Below are positions 24,279 through 36,870 of a DNA stretch of 64,000 nt, piece after piece. A program made the translations under genes and the position numbers. The notes below the pieces were generated by a model. That model was given only the letters and a program-made list of their open reading frames with translations, made no database searches and was not told the DNA's origin. The stretch comes from Phycomyces nitens (lineage: Eukaryota; Mucoromycota; Mucoromycetes; Mucorales; Phycomycetaceae), in the NCBI GenBank assembly GCA_022702545.1, contig JAHRBC010000003.1, positions 4,216,001 through 4,280,000 of the forward strand, written 5' to 3'. Every line of letters begins with the position of its first letter. Within the stretch, counting starts at the first letter, position 1.

Positions 24279-27200
24279 CTAAGGAGAGCTATCAAGCTTG
24301 ACCTGAGCCAATGACTTTCCATGGCCAAAGCCAAAAGGTGTTGATGAATCTGCAGGATCCATTCTATAGAACATATGTGAGCAATTGGCCTCCAAGGCAT
24401 CTTGGATGTCGATACTTACTCCTTGAATTCATAATGGCCTTCACCATCAAAACGCAGCAAATACTCGTGGTGACGGACCAGCGAAGGTCTAAAATCGCAA
24501 TAATCAATTAATTTAATCAAGATTTGGTTTGGTTTATAGTTCTTACCTGTGGGATACTGTGAACAATGTGATTCCCAACTTGCGAGCGTGCTCATACATG
24601 ATACCCTCGATATCTACGCTAACAGCGCTTGTACATTCATCGAGAATTGCCTATGTAATTATTATTAGTCATTAGATGGTCAAGATGTCTTTTTGTATTT
24701 TACTTACAAACTGTGGTTTATGGTAAAACAAACGTGCCATGGCCACACGTTGCTTCTCACCACCAGACAGCCTACGAGAGATGGTGAGTATCGATAGATG
24801 GTTATCTATTGGCTTACACATCGGCCCAGTCCTGAACAGTATCCCAGCCACCCTCACGCTCAACAATATAGCCAAGATGAACATTTTCCAACAGGGTCAT
24901 CAAATCATCATCAGTAAATCCACGGGCATGTGCTTCTGCAACGGTATCAGGATAGATAACCTGATCACGGAAGGTCCCCAAAGGAAGATAGGGCTTTTGT
25001 GGAACATAGAACAGTTTGTTTGGTGCAGGCTTTGTAACAGTTCCACCTTTTTACATCATTTAAATACTTAGTAACTTTGATATCTACTAGGCTGTAAACG
25101 ATCATCCCCAGATCTTACCGAACAATGGCCATAGGTCACCCAGAATACGGAAGAGTGAACTCTTACCGCAACCATTTGGACCAGAGATCAAACAGTTCAT
25201 GCCAGTTGTAACCTTAAACGAGAGATCCTTGAGCTAAATGTATTTTTAAAGAGTTAGAATGCTAGAGTAGTATATGGGCAAGCATTGGACTTACAAGAAT
25301 ATCATTGTTGGGAGTTACAATAGGGACCTTGTCGAATAGGATAATTCCGTCCTTTACAATGACCTTGCCCTTCATATCCTTGGAATTTACGACTAAATAA
25401 ATAGTGGATTAGTCGACTTTATTTATTCGACAGAAACAATTTCCATTACCTGTGTTTTGATTGATTCCACTCTCGGAATCAGACACCATGGTACGCTTGT
25501 ATTTTCCTTCCCGGACATCATTCAGGACATCAAACAGATCGGCAACTCTAGACTATATAGGAGTTGAGTGAGTTTATATGGCCATGTATTCAATTGACCA
25601 TAATATTACAGTGTATCCAGCAAAACGGGTCAGATCACGACCGGTCAGAATCAAACGACCGACTGCCTGAGAGAGGTTGATCAGGTAGCTAGCTATAAAA
25701 GTGGAAAGATTAAATATGCATATGCATATATATATATAGTATGAATCAATTGCTTACAGTTTCTGGAATACTCCTCCATAATCACAGTAGGATCAGTGGA
25801 TTGGGGTCCTGCGTTCTTGGTAGCTAAAGATGCCAAATTTGAGTATTCAAACACTCTTTTTTTTTTTAAAAAAAAAGAAGCTAGCTTACCATATTTAGGA
25901 TTGAATACTGGACGAGCGAGTAGACTGGACAGATAAACTTGCTGTTAAAACGACAAGATGTTTATCTAGAAAGAATACTTACTAATAGGCCGTCATTGTC
26001 GCGCAGTATTTTACAAGAACCGAATCAAAAATGCCGTTTAAGAAGCGCAATGTGTACACCTTGCGAACATGGTGTACAATCTATAGAATGGTTCCAGATG
26101 CTTAGGACAATTTGTCTTGGGATTTAACAAGGGCATACCTTTTGGAATGTGCCATTCACTACTTCCTTTTCTCGTTCGCCACCACCGTAAAAGGCAATCT
26201 CTTCCGAGTGAGTAATGATACGGGACTATACAGAATTATGAGCTCTTTGGATGTAAATGCTTTTTTTTTAAAAAAATAAAAAAAAATAAATAAAAACTTA
26301 CATGTGCAAAACGGAAATCGCCCTCCAGTTTTTGTTCGATTGCAGTGTCTAATGAAAATCCCCCCTGTTAAACTTTGTACAACAGAACAACAGAGCAACA
26401 TTACATACATCGTCCAAAGGGAGGAGAGAATGCCCGAAGAATGACACCAGACATGACAAAGTAAGAGATCATGAAGAAAGGTGCTTCGTTGCCACTATAA
26501 ATCCAAATTATAGCTTAATTCCCATTCTAATATTGTTGACCTTTATGAAATATCTTACATGGCTTCACCTAGTTTGTAGGCAAATAAGAATATATCAACT
26601 ACTGGCTTGGCAATGTCAGAGTAAAGGTGAGACAAATTCTCTGAAAACTTGTCGATATCCTGGGTCAAGAGCTGATCTGCGTTCTGGAGGCGATTATCGA
26701 GATTTGAGATCTTGTAAAAAGTGATTCCATCCAAATATTGGTTGTGGGCATGCTATCAAGGTTCATTTGTTTAATAGGGTCCCCGGACGCATACTGTGCT
26801 TTCTTTTAAAAAAATTACCATTGTTAGACGTTCACGGAAACACAGGGCAAGTGCGCTAATGGATAGTTTAAGGGAGTTATTGACGATGCTCATTGGCCAC
26901 TGTGAAATGATATGAGAAAACGGTTGCTTGTTTGATATCCACCAATTGACTTGCCATCATCAAACCAAATTCTACAATGGCTTTTGCAACAAATTCTTTT
27001 CTGTTACGAGATACGATGGCCTTTACTACAGAACTAGTGAACCAGCCACGAATATTAATGGCGTGTTATCCAAATGATTCTCTATATGGTATACCCATTG
27101 AATGCCGAGAACCTAACACAAGATATGTTAGAGATTAACCAGACCCAAATCTTTCATAATTCATTACCAGATATCAAGCCAAGTACGGGCAATAAGTACA

Positions 27201-27530
27201 GTTGCAAGTATTCCAAGCAGACCAGCTTCTTTAGTAAAGAAACCTAGTCGTCCAAGCTCTTTAATGCCAAGTAATTTAAAAAGTATTAGAGAGTAGATAT
27301 CTACCTGGAACACATATCGGCAAAAGTCTGCGCATTTGTTCGAGGAATTGGGAATTGACGCCCACCTTGTGTTTCTGTTTGCGCTTTGTACGGTTATCTT
27401 TCTGGGTAGTCTGGGTCTTTAAGAGAAAGTGATTTCTGGCCTTGTAAAGAGCATACACCAGGGTTATGATAAAGACACCCATGGTGGGCGTCTTTGTCTT
27501 TTTGGCCAGCAGTGACAAGACGTTGGCCAT
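24279..27530 (-). CDS. peroxisomal ABC half transporter, subfamily D (Pxa/ALDP type)
   Basis: Imports very-long-chain or other acyl-CoAs into peroxisomes. About 21 small exons with introns of 45-75 bp can be followed from [20 protein letters not shown] (27530) to a stop at 24279. N-terminal helices are followed by [58 protein letters not shown] (ABCD intracellular loop) and [13 protein letters not shown], the EAA-like motif diagnostic of ABCD proteins. The nucleotide-binding domain has Walker [11 protein letters not shown]-loop [16 protein letters not shown], signature [15 protein letters not shown], Walker B/D-loop [13 protein letters not shown] and H-loop TVSHR. It is a half transporter (one membrane domain plus one NBD), so it must dimerise. 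Exon borders of the shortest exons (27000-27180) are the least certain, including a probable 61-bp intron that removes an in-frame TAA. Confidence 0.88.
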
Positions 27531-28748
27531 GGGGTGCGATGAAGGAGGTAGAAAGGACAGTTGCAAAACCGATTTCTAATGCACATTATCGGGGACTATA
27601 ATACAAATTCCGATGGAGAGGACTGTCGTGGGTTTTTGGTGGGGTACTCTGGGGCAAATCGAACAATTAAACAATTAAACTATTAACCAAGTCTTTTTAG
27701 AATGTAGATTCTTTGCTGCCAGAAACCCATGAGCTTCCATACAGCCTGTTTATCTATAAAAATCCAGATTTCAAGTATTAAAAATCCTTAAAAATGTAGC
27801 AAGTCTTCCCAGCACGTGATATGGGGAAATTAACGGAGTACAGAATGTGACATTGAACTTTGATTTAAAAGTCAACACCAGTCTCGCAAAAGTTTTTTCT
27901 TAACGGGCAAGTGCCAGCCAAAGCAAAGATGAGGCCTTTTGTGTGTCTAAAATGACTTGTCTCTTAGCAATGCTTGTGCTGAACAGAGGTGAAAAGTCAC
28001 GATTTATTTGATAGCATAATTTGGAATATAAGCAATATCCATACATGGAAAGTAAAATTAAAAGTATCCAATCAAAGGCGGCAATAGCAATACAAATAAA
28101 GAAACCTTTATCTCATCTATTACCTCTTGAGCCAATCAGAAAGTTCCAAAGAGTAAAGCTTTCATTAATGCTGCCTGTCTTTTGCTTTTCTTTGGGTCTT
28201 TTTTCTTTCTTTCACTATTACTATTACTACTTGTGGCATTTGTGGCATTCTATTCATTTTTTAAACGAGGTCAAATAATTCATTATAGCAACACTTACAA
28301 CTGTTATTGTATTACAAAAGTGTCGATATTCAATAAATGTATGTGAAATACTCTTTTCTACAGATACTTTTTTGTCGCAGGAATACCCAAAGTGAACTTG
28401 AGCTGTAAAGAGTAAACTAGAACCATTCTCACAGGATAATTGTCAATAATATCCGCTTGTAAAGATACCAAACTGTTTTTTTATATACTAGTCTTAATGT
28501 TCCCTTGTTGATCCAGATATTCAGTAAACATTAATCTTTAATCTTGGGCGGGACTTTAATGTTGGACACTTGGCATCATACCTCTCACACCTTCCTTTTA
28601 TGATAAACACGCCTTTGGTGGAGCAGCCACTGTTTACAAAAATTAATAAATAAAATCTTGTTGACTTTCAGACTCCAACTCTTATGATTCTTCACTCAAC
28701 GCTAGTAAATCAGTCTCATCAGATTGTTCTCCCTCCAATAGTTCTTAC
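27531..28748. other. intergenic region between divergent genes
   Basis: A 1.2-kb spacer between the divergent ABCD and NET-like genes. A small ORF at 28021-28278 has no coding character. No other feature is seen. Confidence 0.45.
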
Positions 28749-29870
28749 ATGGAATCATTTGCCGAGATCCCCTTTATGGACCAACACTTTAATCAACCCA
28801 CTGTCCTGGATGTTCTAGATGTAACCGAGGATATTCCACCCTTAAACCGCCGCTGTCTCTCCAGCAGCTCAGACGATTCTTCTGGAGACTCTTTTTCAGA
28901 AGATGATGACAATCAATCTGACAATGGACACAAGCCTGTGATCCCCACCACAGTTGCCAATTTGAGCAATCATCACCAAGCATCCTTTTCATCGGACTCG
29001 GACTCGGACTCGGACTCGGAAGCTCCTGCGCATCAATCTCGTATATCCGCGCCCCTAATCTCATCATATACGTACATGCATAAACGCCAGATTGAAGAAG
29101 CAGTGCTCGATAGCATCACTCACCAACTCCATGTTAATAAACTCCCTGGCATTCTGACCATTCTCTCTTCTTACACTCCAGGTGTATCCTCGAACGAAGT
29201 TGAGATTGATTTGTCTTGTCTGCCTCGAGAACAACTTATTCGCATTCTAGTCTATGTCAAGGCATGTATTGACGAGCAAAACGGCGGGCCTATTGTGAAT
29301 ATCGAAGATTATATCAAGGAAGAACCAGCCCCAGAAACACATCACATACAAGCAATATCGGATGGCGAAGACGATGAAAGAGAGCAATTTCACCAGAAAC
29401 AGCAAAAGGCCAGGAAGCCAAGGCAGCGAAAAAAGGTTGTATCTTCTAATGGGCCTACATCAATGGCAACCCTTTCGAGCCAACCTGAAGCCCAAAAACG
29501 CAAAAGAGCACCGCGCAAAAAGGTGAGCCAATCTTGCAAACAGGATGATCAGAGACGGCATGAGAGGAACGATAGAGAAGTATCTCCTCAGTGTGTGCAC
29601 GATTCAGATTGTATCGGATCTACGAGACCTAAAAGACGGACAGCGCTTCATAAACGCCGTTTGCTAGAAGATATGCTTTTGCCTTCAGACGATGAAGATG
29701 AATATGGAAGTGATATTATTCTGTTTGGTAGCGAACAGATGGATCATCAGGTTACAGGCAATCAAACGATAACACACCATTCTTTAGTGTCTTCAGAAGC
29801 ACAGTATATCCTTGTCTCACTAGCAATAGATGATGTTGATGATATTGAAGAGATTGATATAATGATCTAA
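28749..29870 (+). CDS. NET-domain-like nuclear protein (FAM199X-like)
   Basis: Intronless 373-aa protein. Residues about 107-180 (RQIEEAVLDSITHQLHVNKL through EVEIDLSCLPREQLIRILVY) have the helix-EIDL-helix layout of the BET extra-terminal (NET) domain. They also resemble animal FAM199X, as does the C-terminus ending in an acidic DDIEEIDIMI. It is flanked by Ser/Asp acidic tracts (SSSSDDSSGDSFSEDDD; a DS repeat near residue 85) and by basic AT-hook-like clusters (RKPRQRKK, KRKRAPRKK, RPKRRTALHKRR). A chromatin- or nucleolus-associated adaptor is inferred. No catalytic domain is visible. The start is the first ATG, with 63 codons before the next Met. Confidence 0.6.
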   Translation: MESFAEIPFMDQHFNQPTVLDVLDVTEDIPPLNRRCLSSSSDDSSGDSFSEDDDNQSDNGHKPVIPTTVANLSNHHQASFSSDSDSDSDSEAPAHQSRISAPLISSYTYMHKRQIEEAVLDSITHQLHVNKLPGILTILSSYTPGVSSNEVEIDLSCLPREQLIRILVYVKACIDEQNGGPIVNIEDYIKEEPAPETHHIQAISDGEDDEREQFHQKQQKARKPRQRKKVVSSNGPTSMATLSSQPEAQKRKRAPRKKVSQSCKQDDQRRHERNDREVSPQCVHDSDCIGSTRPKRRTALHKRRLLEDMLLPSDDEDEYGSDIILFGSEQMDHQVTGNQTITHHSLVSSEAQYILVSLAIDDVDDIEEIDIMI

Positions 29871-32139
29871 GCTTCTGTATCTCTAGAGTGTACTTTTTTA
29901 CACCCTACTCTTTCTTTGACTTCATTACCATTGAATATCTGATTGCCCATTATGTTTACTTGTGAACCTGACTCGTATATACTATGTAATTATGTAGATT
30001 CATTTCAAGAATCATACAAAAAAAAGTTTGTTTCATTTTTCACCTTTTGCATTTAACTTTCTGCCATTTTGTTCAATAGCAAAATAAAACACTGACAGAA
30101 CATAAATCTTCATACCAAATTTCAGTATATCTTGAGTTGTTATAATCTGATATATCGCAGATCAATTGCACAATTATCTTGTTGCTTAATAAAAGCAAGT
30201 CTTACATAAAACATATGAATTTGTGTATAGATTAGGTTGCAGTATTTTTATCAAAACAAATAACTCGTGTGGTGGCTATAATTTTGGTCTGCTTTTAAAG
30301 GAAATCACATTTATCCCACTTGGTCTTCTTGAATTCGTCATAAGCCATGGTGTCAAATGAACCAAGTTCATTGTGAATGGTTGTTTTATTATGAGCCAAG
30401 CTTTGAAAACAAGTATAGCTACCCCACATATTACCACATCAAGATTATATTGCGGATAAACGATAGAGATAAGTATGTAAGATGCATTTTTATCAAGTCC
30501 ACTCAGGTCTGGGAATCTGGAATGTCTTTTTTTTTGTCTATTGCCGTAATTGTAATAATCAATTATTTGATGTCAATTGAGGTATGTGGTAGCTGCACAT
30601 CTATTGGCATTCAATTGTTCCGAAAATCATTAGAGAGTCTGTAGTTCTTAAAAACAGTAAGACAGCTTGTGGTTATTGTTTGACTATAACTACCAGAGAG
30701 AATTCCCATTATGAATCGTACAATAGTTTGAATACATAGAACCCTAAAGTATGGGAATGTTTGATAGCCAGGGTCCCTAAAGCTCATAATATTTCCGTGT
30801 CTAACGGTGGTAAGATAACATGACCAGGATTCTATTAGTATTAAAAAAACCTGTCAGTATATGTTATAGAGTGAATTATGGTCCATTTCAACCATTTTTC
30901 CTATCTATGCATCAGATTCATCATTCTCCTCAATTCTCCAAGATCAACAAAATTGATTCTAGTTTTGTCTATAGTACTGCACTATAGTAAGCCAGTAGAT
31001 TCAAATTTATGCTTTCAAAAGAGACAGTAGTTTGATCCCATGTGTCCATTGCCAGTATCAGTCTGCAAACTATACCATATTATGATGACTATGGGTAGAA
31101 AGGATAGATTATGTTTTCAGATTATTCTCTAGTCAGCCATGTAATACACGTATGATATTTTTAGGGCACCAAATACATATTCCTTTAGACTACCCAGTCC
31201 AAAGAAGTATATTTCCTTGTTACAAAGCTCTTGACACTCTGAGAATACAAATATAATCAACTTGATCGGCAATTACTGTATCATTTCTGATGTCCATGAA
31301 TATCTAACATTATAAAACAAGACTAGGATTTTGCAACTAGTGTAGGATTGAGTATATATGGTCCATAGCTACTAGTCTCAGTTTAATAGCATTTTTTAGG
31401 ATTTAGTAACAGTAGATACAGAAAATATTACCTTGAGAAGATTGGCAATGACTTTCTATACTCTCTTTCTTTATTTCTCTTTATGATGGCATATATGTTT
31501 ATCATAGCGCAGTGAGCTGATCGCTGCTTTCTAAATAACAGGGTAAAGGAGATTTTGATATACCGAAGGGAACGAATTAAAAAACTAGAAAACAGTTGAT
31601 ATATATCTCATGATATCCAGCACAGAGTTGGCTAAAAATGTTGAAAAATAATTGTCAGGGTATTGATAGAACAGGAGAGTAGGAATAAGGTTATTGGTTT
31701 ATAATACTTGAGAACCAAAGTAGACATATTAGAAGGATGGTTCTATTGTTTGCCATGCATTCTATTCAATCCCGGCTATAAGGGTAGCTATTGCCATTCT
31801 AGGAATTTTCCATATACCTTGGCTCTTGCAAGGCCTAGATATATTGCCGATTTAAATAGTTGTACATCATACTAATGGCTTCTAGGAATTTTATACCGTT
31901 CAAACACTCCTATATTGGTATATTAAAGAAAATGTAATAGAAATAAATAATACCTCAAGAGATACAATAGTGCCAAACAAAAAGCCCTCACATTTCCATA
32001 GCAAAAATTCCATCGTAGAATATCAAACAACACTTTTTTGGGTCGGTGATTTTTACTTTTGTTTTTGAATCGCTTGCCGTATATATACCCACACAAAAGA
32101 TACTCTTTACCCACATTATAACACAACCGATCGACTTCA
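29871..32139. other. intergenic region, 2.3 kb
   Basis: AT-rich with no supported gene. An AATAAA-type signal occurs near 30082. A TATATATA box at about 32078-32087 lies 55 bp upstream of the next start codon. Confidence 0.45.
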
Positions 32140-35100
32140 ATGATTTGGGAAGAAATCTTTGTTCTTCTGTCATTATCCCTCTCAGTGTCTGCTTCTCCAG
32201 CGTTACTTGGTCCAAATTTTTCCTCTACAGATTTATCTACAGATGATAATAATCCAGATCCCAAAGGAGCCCGTCCTTTGGCTCAGCCTACATTCGATGC
32301 CGTAGGCGACATAAGCGTGCCTCCAATAAATACCCCCCAAGGCAGATTTGTCGGCTTTAGCAACGGTGTACCTGTCTTCTTCAATCCCGATGGAACCAAC
32401 AACTCTGGAAACTTTGATGGCTCTGGTGGCTCTAGTGGCTCTAGTGGCTCTGGTAGCTATAGCAACACTAACGGCTTTAACTCTGATGGATCCAACAATT
32501 ATGGAAATTTCGATGGCTCTGGCAGCTATAGCAATTCTGATGGATCAAACTTTGGAAACTTTGATGGATCCAGCAACTTTAACTTTGACAACTCTGACGG
32601 ATCTAGTAACTTTGTAAATTATGATGGCTCTGGCAACTCTGGATCCAGCTTTGCCAATTTTGATGGATCCAACAACTTTGCCAATTTTGGTGGCTCTGGC
32701 AGCTTTAGCAACTCTGGATCCAACAACTATGTTAGTTATGCTGGCTCTAATAGCTTTGGTGGCTCTGGAGGTGCTGGAGGCGGCGGAAACTTTGGCTACA
32801 CCGATGGTTCAGGGAACTATGTTAATTATGCTGGCTCTGGAAACTTTGGCGGCGGCGGCGGCTCTGGTAACGTTGGCGGCGGCGGCGGCTCTGGTAACGT
32901 TGGCGGTGGCGGCAGCTATGGCGGCGGCGGCGGCTATGGCAACTTTGGCCCTGGACAAGACCAAACTATAACCTTTACTTTCCCCTCAATGGAAATACCA
33001 GGAGGCTGGGATGACTCCGGCAACTTTCAATTCGATGGAGATGGTGGTTCTGGCGGAAGTGGCAGCTCTGGCGGAATTGGCGGCTCTGGCGGTTCTGGAA
33101 GTCCTGGCGGTATTGGCGGTTCCGGTGGTGTTGGTGGTATTGGCGGATCTGGTGAAAGCAGCGATCCAGGAAATGTCATCTCTGACAGCTCTGGCAGCCC
33201 TGGAATCCCTGGAATCCCTGGAATCCCTGGCAGCTTAGGTGGCTCTGGTGGATCTGACAACCCTAGTGGAAATGACAGTCCTGGTGGTTCTAACGGTTCC
33301 GGAAGCCCTGTTTCTCCTGTATCCGGTTCTAGCAGTGATCCTCTTGTACCAACTGGGCCGGGAACTAATGTCCTTCCTGTTATCGATGGAAATAGTGGAT
33401 CCCAAAATCCCACTCTTCCTGTAATTGGCATACCTCCAATTATTCCAGGAACTGATCTTGGTGCGATCCCTGGTTCTGACGTACCTGTAACCACTGGACC
33501 TTTAGTCCCTGGCTCTTCCACACCTGGAACCATTGAACCTTTAGTCCCTGGTTCTTCCACACCTGGGATTGCTGTACCTTTAGTTCCTGGTTCTTCCATA
33601 CCTGTAATCCCCAAACCTGTAGTCCCTGGTCCTTCCACACCTGGAGCCACTGGACCTATAGTCCCTGTTTCTTCCATACCCGGAACCCCCGGATCTCCAA
33701 TCCCTGGCCTTCCTGTAGTTGGTGGCTCTCCAATTCCTGGCCTTCCTGTAGTTGGTGGATCTCCGATTCCTGGCCTTCCTGTAGTTGGTGGCTCTCCAAT
33801 TCCTGGTCTTCCTGTAGTTGGTGGATCTCCAATTCCTGGTCTTCCTGTAGTTGGTGGATCTCCAATTCCTGGTCTTCCTGTAGTTGGTGGATCTCCAATT
33901 CCTGGCCTTCCTGTAGTTGGTGGATCTCCAATCCCTAGCCTTCCTGTAGTTGGTGGATCTCCAATCCCTAGCCTTCCTGTAGTTGGTGGATTTCCAATCC
34001 CTAGCCTTCCTGTAGTTGGTGGATCTCCAATCCCTGGCCTTCCTGTAGTTGGTGGATCTCCAATCCCTGGCCTTCCTGTAGTTGGTGGATCTCCAATCCC
34101 TGGCCTTCCTGTAGTTGGTGGATCTCCAATTCCTGGCCTTCCTGTAGTTGGTGGATCTCCAATCCATGGCCTTCCTGTAGCTGGTGGATCTCCAATTCCT
34201 GGCCTTCCTGTAGCTGGTGGATCTCCAATTCCTATTTTGCCTGTAACTGGTGGATCTTCCATTCCTGCTCTGCCTGTAGCTGGTGAATCTCCAATTCCTA
34301 TCTTGCCTGTAGCTGGTGGATCTTCCATTCCTGCTCTGCCTGTAGCTGGTGGATCTCCAATTCCTATTTTGCCTGTAGCTGGTGGATCTCCAATTCCTGG
34401 TTTCCCTGTAATCAATGGATCTGGAGGATCTGTTCCAGCTACAGTTGCTGGCTCCGCTGTTCCTGTTAATGTTGTGTCTGGAAGTCATCATGCTCCTGAT
34501 GCGGCTGGTCCTATTGGATACTCTGTAAAAATGCTTGATCCAGTTGGAGATGCTATTCTTCCTCAGGTTATTGGAGCTGATGGTAAACCCATTCACCTGG
34601 TTCACGGTGATGATCCTGTTGCTGCTTCTGTTGGTGCTCCTATGTTGCACGGGCTTAATGGAAACGTTATTCATGTTGGCCAAACCCCCGAGGGTGTCCC
34701 AGTTCCCATTCCAGTAGCTCCCGTTGTTAATATTCCTGGTGTTGGTCCAGTAGCTCCTATCCCTGGTGCTGTCCCGGTTGCTAATATTCCTGGTGTTGGT
34801 CCAGTAGCTCCTATCCCTGGTGCTGTCCCGGTTGCTAATATTCCTGGTATTGGTCCAGTAGTTCCTGTCCCTGGTGCTGGTTCAGTAGTCACTATTCCCG
34901 GCGTTGGTCCAGTAGTTCCTGTCCCTGGTGTTGGTTCAGTAGTTCCTGTCCCTGGTGTTGGTTCAGTAGTCACTATTCCCGGCGTTGGTCCAGTAGTCCC
35001 AGCGTTTGGAGCAGTTCCTGGTTCTGTTTCTGGATTTACTAGACCTAGTGGTATGACACTCTCTGGAACAGGAACAAAGGCCGAGCAAGATGTTCGTATA

Positions 35101-36691
35101 CATTCATTTTTCTATTTACCAAAAATCGTTTTAATGTTAATTATATTTCGTTTAGCTTTCCCATTTCGGTGCTGTCTTTTTCAAAGACTTTTTGACTAAC
35201 GGTGGTCCAGTTGTCACAGGCCCCTTGGCAGTTGGTGGAATGATTAACTCTCCAGGTGCTTTGATCAACTCGAATAACGCAATCTTTTGCGCGAGCCCTT
35301 TGAACGATTTGAATCAATATGGACTCGTTGCCGGAAATGTTGCTCCTACCGCTGATATAAGTGTCAATGGTGCCTCGTTTATTTCTCAAAAAGATCCAGT
35401 GGATCGCATCAAGTCAACCAACCCAACATGCCCCGTTGTCTTTGGACAGGGAACTGGCACTGTCGATTTCGCAGGACTTGGTCTTAATTCAGTCTACACC
35501 TCGTTTGCCTTGGCCTCCATGACACCCAATGCCAAACTCGACTCCAATAATGTTGTAACTAGATTTGGCAATGCACAATCACCATTCAACGTTTTTACCT
35601 TTGATACCTGCTTCAACGGTCAGTGCAATATTCTCTCAAACACCCTTTCATACCCCAAAGCCATGTTGGAGGGTGACGGATTTTGGAGTGGTCCCAAGGG
35701 AGGAGTTTGGCCAGAAGGCGTAAATGTCTTCAATGTAAGTACATTTCAACAACTATAGAAATCTAGTATTACATTTGCATTATTACTATAACTAACTATC
35801 GTTTATTTAGGTCCCTGTCTATAGTGGATCAACATTTGAACTTGAAGGCCAACTTGCCACAGCTGGTCTTGACCCTTGCCGTACCGTATTCAACTTTTAT
35901 CCAGTCACCACTGATGGAAAATATGATCCAAATGGAACATTCACCTTGGAGCGTGACACTAATGATGCATTCAATGGTCGAATCTTTGCCCCTCAAGGTA
36001 AATGAATTTCCATTGCCTCTTTATTTGAATTACGCATGTATTTGCATTGAATAATTGCTAATCATAATACACAATAGGTCATATTATCGATGGTCCTACT
36101 GGATCCTTTGGTGGTCAGCTTATCGGTCTTGACTACAAGTGGAAGGAGGCTACCGGCCCTCAGATTAACGACTTTAATGCTATCGGTGCCACTTGCTCTC
36201 CTTTGACTGACGCATTCATCAGATATCCATCGCTTCTGCCTTTGGCTCAAGATATTTTAAATCTACTCGGTCTTCCAGGCTCCATCCCTGGTGTCATCCC
36301 TATACCGACTCCAACTATTCCAGTGGTTGTGCCAACAGAAACTACGACTGTTTCCAAGCCAGATCTACCTGCTAGTCCATCAAACATTTATTACTATGGC
36401 CCAAAGACATATCGATGCAAAGCCAAGACATTCCCAATCATGCGCAATCCCAATTCTGGAATGCGCGATATGCACAACCCTCATAATCCTCACAACTCGT
36501 ATAACTCTTACAACCATCACAGCTCGTATAACTCGTACAGTCCTCACGGCTCTTACAATTCTCATGACTCTTACGGCTCTCACAACCCTCACTACATGCA
36601 AAAAAACGAATACTCCAAGAATCATATGCATGGACACTTGGGTAAAAAACCAGCATCAAGGTGCAAGAATAAGCATAGAAAGGCTTATTAA
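32140..36691 (+). CDS. secreted repeat-rich protein with choice-of-anchor-A-like C-terminal domain
   Basis: Four exons (32140-35091, 35156-35734, 35811-35997, 36078-36691) encode 1443 aa. A hydrophobic start (IFVLLSLSLSVSASPALL) resembles a signal peptide, though preceded by acidic residues. Residues about 75-400 are Gly/Ser/Asn-rich (SNFGNFDGSG-type units). Residues about 518-760 are 22 copies of an 11-residue GSPIPGLPVVG unit. A second array of about 18-residue IPGVGPVVPVPG units follows. The final 430 residues (HFGAVFFKDFLTNGGPVVTG, GPLAVGGMINSPGA, HIIDGPTGSFGGQLIG) fit the choice-of-anchor A domain, ending in a His/Asn/Ser/Tyr repeat and a Lys-rich tail. A cell-wall or spore-coat structural role is inferred. 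The first intron has a weak GTTCGT donor. Confidence 0.75.
32395..32960 (+). repeat. degenerate Gly/Ser/Asn-coding repeats
   Basis: Repeats of GGCTCTGGY, AACTTTGAYGG and GGCGGCGGC units encode SGNFDG/GGGG stretches within the repeat protein. Confidence 0.7.
33691..34416 (+). repeat. 33-bp coding minisatellite, 22 units
   Basis: Twenty-two tandem 33-bp units code GSPIPGLPVVG. The first fourteen are nearly identical, while the last eight drift (GLPVA, ILPVA, ALPVA). No unit introduces a stop on the sense strand or in two antisense frames, which creates long spurious ORFs on the minus strand. Confidence 0.92.
34724..35010 (+). repeat. second coding tandem array (IPGVGPVVPVPG type)
   Basis: Imperfect units of about 54 bp encode NIPGVGPVAPIPGAVPVA and variants. 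Confidence 0.8.
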
Positions 36692-36868
36692 AAAGTCCAA
36701 ATTTCTTTAATATCTTGCCCTATACCCTCTAATTAGTGTTTATTTTTTTTTTGGATATACCCTAATATAATTCTTTTCTACTATATCGTATTTGATTAAT
36801 TATCAACTTTTCTCTTAATAAATAATTCTCCTTATTTTGCAAAAAAAAAGTGTTTGGCGACAACCATA
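36692..36868. other. 3' region of the repeat-protein gene
   Basis: AT-rich, with an AATAAATAA signal near 36817. No gene is seen. Confidence 0.4.
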
Positions 36869-36870
36869 TA

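Noticed and set aside
33691..34416. Regular repeat array considered as CRISPR
   Set aside because: The units are contiguous without spacers, in-frame coding, and the genome is eukaryotic.
33027..34683. Long minus-strand ORFs with GDPPTTGRPGI and NYRKARDWRST repeats
   Set aside because: They are created by the 33-bp periodicity of the sense gene. No start context, signal or conserved domain is present.
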